NCBI RefSeq assembly: GCF_016863655.1
Contig: NZ_BOPH01000134.1
Coordinates: forward strand, 1-57,493
Origin: Virgisporangium ochraceum
Lineage (GTDB): Bacteria > Actinomycetota > Actinomycetes > Mycobacteriales > Micromonosporaceae
Direction of reading: 5' to 3'
DNA length: 57,493 nucleotides
The position numbers and the translations under genes were made by a program. The notes below the pieces were generated by a model. That model ran no database searches. It saw only the letters and a list, made by a program, of their open reading frames with translations, and had not been told where the DNA came from. Position 1 is the first letter of the stretch. Each line of letters starts with the position of its first letter. Shown piece after piece: positions 52,145 to 57,493 of the stretch.

Positions 52145-52608
52145 GGTCGCGAGTCTGGCACACTCACGAGGTCGCCTGGACGGCCACTTCCCACCGGTAA
52201 TACCTTTTGTCCGAATTGCCGGTAGTTTTCGATCCGACACGCCGAGATGAGTTTCGACTCACTCTCCCGAGCGACGTCAAATTCGAAGAGTGATCACGGA
52301 CTCGCGGAACGCTCAATAAGCGGCGTGTCACCGTGACATTGCGGCGTGTCGCAAGGTCGGATCGCACTTGATGTGCGACGACGGACAGCGTCGGTTGTTC
52401 ACGATGGGCCTCCGTGTAGCGGACTTCCCACACGGGGGTGATGACGGCCCTAGTATCGGCGGGTCGGCTCACCCCTTTTGTTGTGTTCCGATCCCCCTCA
52501 GACCGAGGAGGCCGCAATGCCCTGTTTTTTACCGGAAGCTGACCTCTTGAGGCTGTTGGGAGACCCCTACCTCTCGATCGATCCCGCGAGCGACCGGAAG
52601 GCGGATCT
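52145..52608. other. 464-bp regulatory region upstream of bldN
   Basis: There is no supported gene. The region holds a short hairpin TGAGT-TTCG-ACTCA (52248-52261), the palindrome GTGATCAC (52290-52297), a phased direct repeat with an inner inverted repeat (52320-52350), and TAGTAT (52451-52456), a possible -10 box. A 19-bp sequence at 52370-52388 recurs at 57341. A small frame at 52368-52550 is not convincing as a gene. Confidence 0.65.
52320..52350. promoter_or_regulatory. Phased repeat cluster upstream of bldN
   Basis: GCGGCGTGTC occurs at 52320-52329 and 52341-52350, exactly 21 bp apart, two helical turns. The inverted repeat TGTCAC-C-GTGACA (52326-52338) overlaps the first copy. It looks like a binding site for one or more dimers. 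The regulator is not known. Confidence 0.5.
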
Positions 52609-53673
52609 GTGACGTCGATCCCGTCCATGGCGGGCGTGGTGGGCGTGGGCCTGAGCCCCGAGGTGCTCGCCGCCCGTACCGCCCTCAGCAAAGGGTTGAA
52701 CACCCTGCGATACGTCATGACCGACGCCTGGAGCGCCGGGCTGGAGAACGCCGGTCGCATGATGTCGACCGGCATCCAGCGTGGAAACGGCGTCCCGCGC
52801 ACCCGTAACCGACCGGGCGTCGGCGACCAGGCGCAGCCGTACACCCCCGGCGGCAACTCCAGGTCGGCCGAGGCACGCCTGGGCGGCAAGCCGTCGCCGG
52901 TCCCGCATCCGCAGCGCCCCGCCGACGAGCGCACGCGGACCGACCCGGCCGACCCGCTCACCGGTCCCCTTCCCCTGGACACCAGCGCGGACACGGACCT
53001 GGAACCGGCGCACGGCGGTGCCCCCGGCGGAGCCCCCCACGGTGCCCCGCCGCAACTGCCGCCCGAGCCGGAGCCGACGCCGGTCAAGACGCGGCCCGAC
53101 CCCACCGACGCCGCCGCCGGCGTGTGGGTGCTGGTCGAGCGGGCACAGGCCGGTGACGCCGAGGCCTTCGGCCAGATCTACGACCGCTACCTCGACACGG
53201 TCTTCCGGTTCATCTACTTCCGCGTGGGCAACCGGCAACTCGCCGAGGACCTCACCTCCGACACGTTCCTGCGCGCGCTCAAGCGCATCGGCAGCTTCAC
53301 GTGGCAGGGCCGCGACCCGGGCGCCTGGCTGGTGACGATCGCCCGCAACCTGGTCGCCGACCACTTCAAATCGGGCCGGTACCGGCTCGAGGTGACCACC
53401 GGCGACGTGCTCGACGCCGACCGCGAAGACCGGGGCCCCGAGGGCAGCCCGGAGTCGGCGGTGGTCGACCACATCACGAACGTCGCCCTGCTCACCGCCG
53501 TGAAACAGCTCAACCCCGAGCAGCAGGAGTGCATCGTGCTGCGGTTCCTGCACGGGTTCTCGGTCGCCGAGACCGCACAGGCCATGGGCAAGAACGAGGG
53601 CGCCATCAAGGCTCTGCAGTACCGGGCCGTCCGCGCACTGGCGAGATTGCTGCCGGAGGGCTTCAAGTCATGA
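52609..53673 (+). CDS. bldN: BldN-like ECF sigma factor with long N-terminal extension
   Basis: A 354-aa ECF sigma factor. Region 2 spans about 180-250 (FGQIYDRYLDTVFRFIYFRVGNRQLAEDLTSDTFLRALKRI, WQGRDPGAWLVTIARNLVADHFKS). Region 4 spans about 295-350 (LNPEQQECIVLRFLHGFSVAETAQAMGKNEGAIKALQYRAVRAL). The sequence is very close to Streptomyces BldN, which controls aerial development and the hydrophobic sheath. The first 172 residues are a Pro/Gly/Arg-rich extension, about twice as long as the S. coelicolor pro-sequence as I recall it. GGAAGG precedes the GTG at 52609. The next gene is its anti-sigma factor. Confidence 0.92.
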   Translation: MTSIPSMAGVVGVGLSPEVLAARTALSKGLNTLRYVMTDAWSAGLENAGRMMSTGIQRGNGVPRTRNRPGVGDQAQPYTPGGNSRSAEARLGGKPSPVPHPQRPADERTRTDPADPLTGPLPLDTSADTDLEPAHGGAPGGAPHGAPPQLPPEPEPTPVKTRPDPTDAAAGVWVLVERAQAGDAEAFGQIYDRYLDTVFRFIYFRVGNRQLAEDLTSDTFLRALKRIGSFTWQGRDPGAWLVTIARNLVADHFKSGRYRLEVTTGDVLDADREDRGPEGSPESAVVDHITNVALLTAVKQLNPEQQECIVLRFLHGFSVAETAQAMGKNEGAIKALQYRAVRALARLLPEGFKS

Positions 53674-53725
53674 CGACGGCGCTGGTGACCACCGTCACGC
53701 GCCACTCGTTAGGGGAACGGTCCGC

Positions 53726-53753
53726 CGTAACCCCAGCCTTTCGGCTCCGTTGG
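53726..53753 (+). promoter_or_regulatory. Sigma-BldN-type promoter of the anti-sigma gene
   Basis: CGTAAC (53726-53731) is followed by exactly 16 bases and CGTTGG (53748-53753). The published BldN consensus, as I recall it, is CGTAAC-N16-CGTTGA, so 11 of 12 bases match with the right spacing. It lies in the gap between bldN and rsbN and predicts transcription from about 53760. Confidence 0.75.
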
Positions 53754-53848
53754 AACGGGTACGACCGGCGGCCAGGCGCCCGCCGGTCCTGGCCGCTTGG
53801 CCCGTTCCGCGCCGTTGACGTCTTTCAGAGCGAAGGGGGGTGCTCCCG

Positions 53849-54928
53849 GTGATCACGCCAGTGTTTCCCAGCCGGCGCGCCGAGCGCTTTGCCCAACTGC
53901 TCGACGAAGCGGCCGGCGCCCGCCGGCACCATTCCTGGTCAGACGCGGACAGCGAACTGACCGGCATGGTGACCATCGGCCAGCGGGTAACGACACTTCC
54001 GCTGGTCGTCGAGGTCGATCCCGAGTTCCGTACCGGCCTGCGGGCAAGCCTCATGGCCCGCATCGAACGGGAGGGCATCGGCGCCACCGCCAGCGAGCCC
54101 GAGGTCGACACACCACAGAAGCGCCGGCTCACCGACCTGCTGCCCAGCGGACGCACCCGCAGCGCGATCATCGCGACGATCGCGGCGGGCTCGTTCGGTG
54201 CGTTCGGGGTCTCCGCCGCCAGCGGCGACGCGATCCCCGGCGACACGTTGTACGGGGTCAAGCGCTCGGCCGAGCAGGCGAAGCTCGCGCTCGCCGGCTC
54301 CGACGTGAGCCGTGGACAGCTGAACCTGGAGTTCGCCCGCAAGCGGCTGGCCGAGGCCGGCGCGCTGGGCAACAACCAGGCCAGGCTCGACCCGGTGCTC
54401 GACGACATGGACACCGGCATGCGCGAGGGCACCAAGCTGCTCACCACGGCCGCGGTCGACCGCGGCGAGGTGGCCGGCCTGCAGGCGGTGCAGCAGTTCG
54501 CCCGTGACCAGCGACCGATCCTGGCCGGCCTCACCGGCCGGCTCGACGGGCCGGCGAAGACCCGGGCCGCCGAGTCGCTGAGCCTGCTCGACCGCATCAA
54601 CGAGCGGGCGACCGGTCTGCAGTCGACGGTGAAGTGCCCCGGCATCGACACGCCGCTCGACGACCTCGGCGCGCTCCCGGTCGTCTGCGGCAACGCGGCG
54701 CCGGCACCACCGCGCACCCAGCCCGAGGTCGCGCCGGAAGCCACGCCGAAGCCGACCCAGGGTGCGCAGAGCGGCGCCACGCCGCCCACGACCGGCCGGA
54801 CTGCGGCCACGCCCACGGAGTCGGCGGAGGTCGCCGCGTCGCCGTCGGCCGACGCGTCCGAGAACACCGCCGACGACGACGGTGTGATCGACAGCATCAA
54901 GAAGGCCATTGAAGGCCTGTTCGGTTAG
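53849..54928 (+). CDS. rsbN: RsbN-like anti-sigma factor with DUF5667 extracytoplasmic domain
   Basis: A 359-aa single-pass membrane protein. The cytoplasmic N-terminus (about 1-100; MITPVFPSRRAERFAQLLDE) should hold BldN. A transmembrane helix follows at about 103-124 (RSAIIATIAAGSFGAFGVSAA). The extracytoplasmic DUF5667 domain starts SGDAIPGDTLYGVKRSAEQAKLALAG and includes RAAESLSLLDRINERA. The tail is long and Pro/Thr/Ala rich. The second GTG (53849) is chosen because AAGGGGGG lies at the right distance and the N-terminus then matches RsbN. The gene is followed by a clear terminator. Confidence 0.9.
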   Translation: MITPVFPSRRAERFAQLLDEAAGARRHHSWSDADSELTGMVTIGQRVTTLPLVVEVDPEFRTGLRASLMARIEREGIGATASEPEVDTPQKRRLTDLLPSGRTRSAIIATIAAGSFGAFGVSAASGDAIPGDTLYGVKRSAEQAKLALAGSDVSRGQLNLEFARKRLAEAGALGNNQARLDPVLDDMDTGMREGTKLLTTAAVDRGEVAGLQAVQQFARDQRPILAGLTGRLDGPAKTRAAESLSLLDRINERATGLQSTVKCPGIDTPLDDLGALPVVCGNAAPAPPRTQPEVAPEATPKPTQGAQSGATPPTTGRTAATPTESAEVAASPSADASENTADDDGVIDSIKKAIEGLFG

Positions 54929-54943
54929 GACACGTACGACGAT

Positions 54944-54974
54944 CGGCGCCCGGCGGCTGTTTCGCCGGGCGCCG
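54944..54974 (+). terminator. Strong hairpin after rsbN
   Basis: Perfect 12-bp stem: CGGCGCCCGGCG (54944-54955) pairs with CGCCGGGCGCCG (54963-54974) around a 7-base loop. T-rich sequence (TTCATCTTGT) follows. It lies 16 bases after the rsbN stop. Confidence 0.8.
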
Positions 54975-55042
54975 TTCATCTTGTCCGGCTCGGGACGGGC
55001 GGTCGCTCGGGTTAGGCTCGCGTGCGAAGGGAGGCCGAGCAC

Positions 55043-55996
55043 ATGACTGAGGACACGACTGAAGTGCCCGCTGGCACCCGGCGTTCCTGGCGACGGTTCC
55101 GGTCGGAGCCCCGCAAACGGCTGATCACCACCGCTGCCGGCTGGGCCGCCGCCGAGGTCGAGGCCGCCCTCACCGTGCCCGCCGACTCCGGCGCCGCCGC
55201 GTTCTTCGACGTCGACAACACGATGATGCAGGGCGCGTCGATCTACTACCTGGCCCGCGGCATGGCCCGGCGCAAGTACGTCACCACCGGCGACATGGTG
55301 CGCTTCGCCTGGAAGCAGCTGAAGTTCCGGGTGGTCGCCGCCGAGCACGGCGGCGACGTCACGGCCGCCAAGGCCGCCGCGCTGGCGTTCGTCGAGGGCT
55401 GGAAGGTCGAGGAGCTCGAGCGCCTGTCGGAGGAGATCTTCGACGAGCTGATGGCCGACCGCATCTGGTCGGGCACCCACGCGCTGGCCCGCCTGCACCT
55501 CGACGCCGGGCAGCGGGTGTGGCTGGTCACGGCCGCGCCCGTCGAGCTGGGCCGCATCATCGCGCAGCGGCTCGGGCTCACCGGCGCGCTCGGCACGGTC
55601 GCCGAGATCCGCGACGGCGAGTACACCGGCCGGCTCGTCGGCGACATGCTGCACGGCCCGGCGAAGGCCGAGGCGATCACCGCGCTCGCCGCCGCCGAAG
55701 GGCTCGACCTGGAGCGGTGCTCGGCCTACAGCGACTCGGTCAACGACACCCCGATGCTCTCGCTCGTCGGGCACGCGGTCGCGGTCAACCCCGACTCGGC
55801 GCTGCGCCGCGAGGCCCGGCGGCGCGGCTGGGAGCTGCGCGACTTCCGCACCGGCCGCAAGGCCGCGCGGGTCGCCGTGCCGGCGGCGTTGGGCACCGGG
55901 GTCCTGGCCGGCGCCGCCGTGGCCGGGCTCGCGCTGCACCGGCGGCGTCGCAGCCGGGGAACACTCGTCGCGGACGCGGTGCGCAAAGCGCTGTGA
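55043..55996 (+). CDS. HAD-IB family phosphatase (SerB-like)
   Basis: A 317-aa protein. After a basic N-terminus, motif I is AFFDVDNTMMQGAS near residue 60 (the second Asp and Asn-Thr are typical of HAD-IB). Motif II is VWLVTAAPVELGR, then LGTVAEIRDGEYTGRLVG and GPAKAEAI (motif III Lys), and motif IV YSDSVNDTPML. A C-terminal hydrophobic helix (ALGTGVLAGAAVAGLAL) and basic tail suggest membrane attachment. AAGGGAGG precedes the ATG at 55043 and TAGGCT lies further upstream. Homologues commonly sit beside bldN (recalled synteny). The substrate may be a phospholipid or phosphoserine. Confidence 0.87.
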   Translation: MTEDTTEVPAGTRRSWRRFRSEPRKRLITTAAGWAAAEVEAALTVPADSGAAAFFDVDNTMMQGASIYYLARGMARRKYVTTGDMVRFAWKQLKFRVVAAEHGGDVTAAKAAALAFVEGWKVEELERLSEEIFDELMADRIWSGTHALARLHLDAGQRVWLVTAAPVELGRIIAQRLGLTGALGTVAEIRDGEYTGRLVGDMLHGPAKAEAITALAAAEGLDLERCSAYSDSVNDTPMLSLVGHAVAVNPDSALRREARRRGWELRDFRTGRKAARVAVPAALGTGVLAGAAVAGLALHRRRRSRGTLVADAVRKAL

Positions 55997-57087
55997 CGTC
56001 CCGTTCCCGCGTGGCCGGCATGGTCGGCCTGGTGGTCGCCGTGCTCGCGGCCGGCCGGCTGCTCACCATGCCCGAGCCGTCCTCGACGCCGTCGCCCGCC
56101 GCGGTGGCCGAGACGACGGTCGCCGACCTGTGGCCGGCGTCGACGGTCGTGCAGTCGCCCGGCCGGCTCGGCGACGGCCGCGCCTACACGCCGTGGTTCC
56201 ACCTCGACCCGTCGACGTCGGTGGGCACCGCGCTGACCGGCGACGGCAGCTCGATGCGGTTGATCGTCCGAACCGGTACCGCCGAACGAGAGTTGCTGCG
56301 CCTGCCGGCCAGGGACAACCCGCAGTTCAACGGGTTCGCCACCACCGGCGACGACCTCGTGTTCATGGTCTCGGCCAGCGGCGACGCCGCGAACACCACG
56401 TCGGTGCTCTACCGCGCGTCGTGGAAGGACGGCGCCGCGTCGGTGCTGACGAAGGACACCGGCGCGGTGATCTTCTTCAACTCCCAGTACGACGTGCTGG
56501 TCCGCGACGGTCGGATCACCTGGGCGGCGGCCGGCGAGACGGGCCAGTTCACCGAGATCAGGTCGATTCCGATGGGTGGCGGCCGGGTCACCAGCCAGCG
56601 GGTCGACGGCGCCTACGCGCTGTCGGCCTGGCCGTGGCTCACCAGCGCCGGCGGGAGCCAGAACGGCGCGGTCGAGCTGCGCAACCTCACCACCGGCGAG
56701 CGCCGCACCGTGGCCGGCCAGCCGAACGAGCTCGTCAACTGCGGTCCGGCCTGGTGCCGCGTGATGATCCTCGGCGCGTCGGGCCAGCCGGCCCGCACCG
56801 ACGTCATGCGGTCCGACGGATCGGACCGCAAGCGGATGGCGGCCGGCACCATCTCCTCGGCGGTGCTCGATGTGGGGCTGCTCGACCGGTTCGAGGTGCT
56901 GGCGCAGACCAACCGCACCGGAACCGGCACGCTGAAGCTGATGCTGTTCGACATCCCGTCGGGCCGGTCGGCGGTGCTCGCCTCCGGGGTGGCGACCGTG
57001 CAGGCCCGCGGCCCGATCGTCTGGTGGTCGACCGGCGAGGAAGAGGCGGTCGAGTGGTTCGCCCTCGACCTCCGCACGCTCAGCTGA
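55993..57087 (+). CDS. Membrane-anchored or secreted protein of unknown function
   Basis: A 364-aa protein. The N-terminus MTSRSRVAGMVGLVVAVLAAGRLL is a signal anchor, followed by a Pro/Ser/Ala linker. The rest is a run of beta-strand repeats (AYTPWFHLDPS, DDLVFMVSASGDAANTTSVLYRASW, YDVLVRDGRITWAAAGETGQFTEIRSIPMGGG, GSDRKRMAAGTISSAV) suggestive of a beta-propeller of the TolB/YncE kind. Two Cys (NCGPAWC) could form a disulfide. The GTG overlaps the HAD-IB stop (GTGA), so the two proteins are coupled and probably act at the same membrane. Family not identified. Confidence 0.75.
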   Translation: MTSRSRVAGMVGLVVAVLAAGRLLTMPEPSSTPSPAAVAETTVADLWPASTVVQSPGRLGDGRAYTPWFHLDPSTSVGTALTGDGSSMRLIVRTGTAERELLRLPARDNPQFNGFATTGDDLVFMVSASGDAANTTSVLYRASWKDGAASVLTKDTGAVIFFNSQYDVLVRDGRITWAAAGETGQFTEIRSIPMGGGRVTSQRVDGAYALSAWPWLTSAGGSQNGAVELRNLTTGERRTVAGQPNELVNCGPAWCRVMILGASGQPARTDVMRSDGSDRKRMAAGTISSAVLDVGLLDRFEVLAQTNRTGTGTLKLMLFDIPSGRSAVLASGVATVQARGPIVWWSTGEEEAVEWFALDLRTLS

Positions 57088-57230
57088 CTCCGGCGAGCGT
57101 CGCCGCTAGCCAGGGTGTTGACCACAAACACCGAGATCAACAGATTTGGGTCCGTACCGAAACTCCATACAGGGGAGCGGCGCGTTCCATGCTGCGCAAC
57201 TGGAGTGCGCCCGCATCGCCCGACGCCTGC

Positions 57231-57258
57231 CCGCCAGGACCGCTTAGTGTCCTGGCGG
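57231..57258 (+). terminator. Hairpin downstream of the last gene
   Basis: CCGCCAGGAC (57231-57240) pairs perfectly with GTCCTGGCGG (57249-57258) around an 8-base loop. It lies 144 bp after the last stop codon and lacks a U-run, so it may be a terminator or another structured element. Confidence 0.45.
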
Positions 57259-57478
57259 ATCTGTCGTCGCGGGGGTTCGGGCGCAGTGGGGCTTCACGTT
57301 CGTTCCTCGAACAACGATCAAGGCGGCCGGCACAGACCCGGATGTGCGATGACGGACAGTGGCGGCAGGGATCCGTCAGAGCTGAAATGTCGGCTTCGCC
57401 CAATCCATGACTGCGGTAGTGCTTTGTCAGGGTTGTGGCCCGGCCGCGCCGCTCGCGGCCGCGCCGTTGTCGATACCT

Positions 57479-57493
57479 GCGCCGATCTTGCAC
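57479..57493. repeat. Start of a third dispersed palindrome, cut by the window end
   Basis: GCGCCGATCTTGCA at 57479-57492 is identical to the outer arm of the palindromes at 14573 and 32679. The last visible base differs from both, so this may be a variant arm. The remainder is outside the window. Confidence 0.6.

Larger units (their letters stand above)
57088..57493. other. Gene-free right end of the window
   Basis: It contains a 10-bp perfect hairpin (57231-57258), the second copy of a 19-bp sequence also found before bldN (57341-57359), and the beginning of another GATCTTGCA palindrome (57479-57493). A 73-codon frame from 57189 to 57410 has no convincing features; I do not call a gene. 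Confidence 0.6.

Noticed and set aside
52326..52338. TGTCAC-C-GTGACA as a BldD box
   Set aside because: The half-site spacing does not fit the BldD consensus I remember; kept only as an unassigned inverted repeat.
52368..52550. Small forward frame starting TTGATG before bldN
   Set aside because: It shares only MCDDGQ with a frame near 57341 because of a 19-bp DNA repeat; the rest shows no protein-like pattern and no ribosome-binding site.
57137..57493. Minus-strand frame at the right end
   Set aside because: It is Arg-rich, runs through a hairpin and a dispersed palindrome, and has no recognisable motif.

Overview
The window is high-GC actinobacterial chromosome, dense with genes and with many GTG starts, four-base start/stop overlaps and leaderless-type starts. 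It carries BldN/RsbN-type developmental regulators, Rex, F420-dependent and mycothiol-synthase-like proteins, and long palindromes built on GATCTTGCAGTTGT. Together these suggest a filamentous actinomycete, most likely Micromonosporaceae (inference from content; no rRNA or marker gene is present). I see no tRNA, rRNA, CRISPR array, transposase, integrase or phage gene, so this is core or near-core chromosome.

Layout. 1-6.2 kb: two short-chain dehydrogenases, a citrate-lyase-type aldolase, an AMMECR1 protein, a HAD hydrolase and an EamA exporter. 6.3-9.4 kb: PRC-barrel/MgtE_N/CBS protein, DUF1003 protein and Mrp. 9.4-15.9 kb: a sugar cluster (lipoprotein, two permeases, alpha-glucosidase, LacI regulator) without its own ATPase. 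15.9-18.4 kb: tatB and htrA, with a divergent O-methyltransferase. 18.4-28.4 kb: AlkA-like protein, leucyl aminopeptidase, DUF3117 protein, PaaX regulator with an enoyl-CoA hydratase/isomerase, a DUF1800/DUF1501 secretion pair, Tag glycosylase, and a small SRPBCC/DivIVA/NuoA group. 28.4-35.3 kb: a secreted repeat protein, the KorAB 2-oxoacid:ferredoxin oxidoreductase, PhoX and a membrane protein. 35.3-41.7 kb: a cyclase-like/NB-ARC/TPR regulator, FmdB zinc ribbon, a membrane-anchored lytic transglycosylase, a double GNAT protein and an F420-dependent oxidoreductase.

41.7-47.3 kb is the rex-hemA-hemC-hemD/cobA-hemB operon. All of its early junctions are ATGA overlaps, and a near-consensus Rex operator sits across the -35 element of its promoter, so tetrapyrrole synthesis is probably coupled to NADH/NAD+. 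A two-component system (47.6-49.6 kb) and an acyl-CoA ligase/glutaredoxin/HAD operon follow. At 52.6-54.9 kb lie a BldN-like ECF sigma factor with an unusually long N-terminal extension and its RsbN-like anti-sigma factor. Between them is an almost perfect sigma-BldN promoter (CGTAAC-N16-CGTTGG). The window ends with a HAD-IB phosphatase and a secreted or anchored protein translationally coupled to it.

The most interesting signals are the Rex-operator/promoter overlap, the BldN feedback promoter, a widely spaced inverted repeat in front of paaX, and an orphan nuoA beside korAB. Others are the absence of sigE/rseA between the O-methyltransferase and htrA, a possible AUC start codon, a TerD-like basic repeat in the transglycosylase, and several dispersed hairpin repeats. 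I did not find a clearly new multi-gene defence or biosynthetic system.
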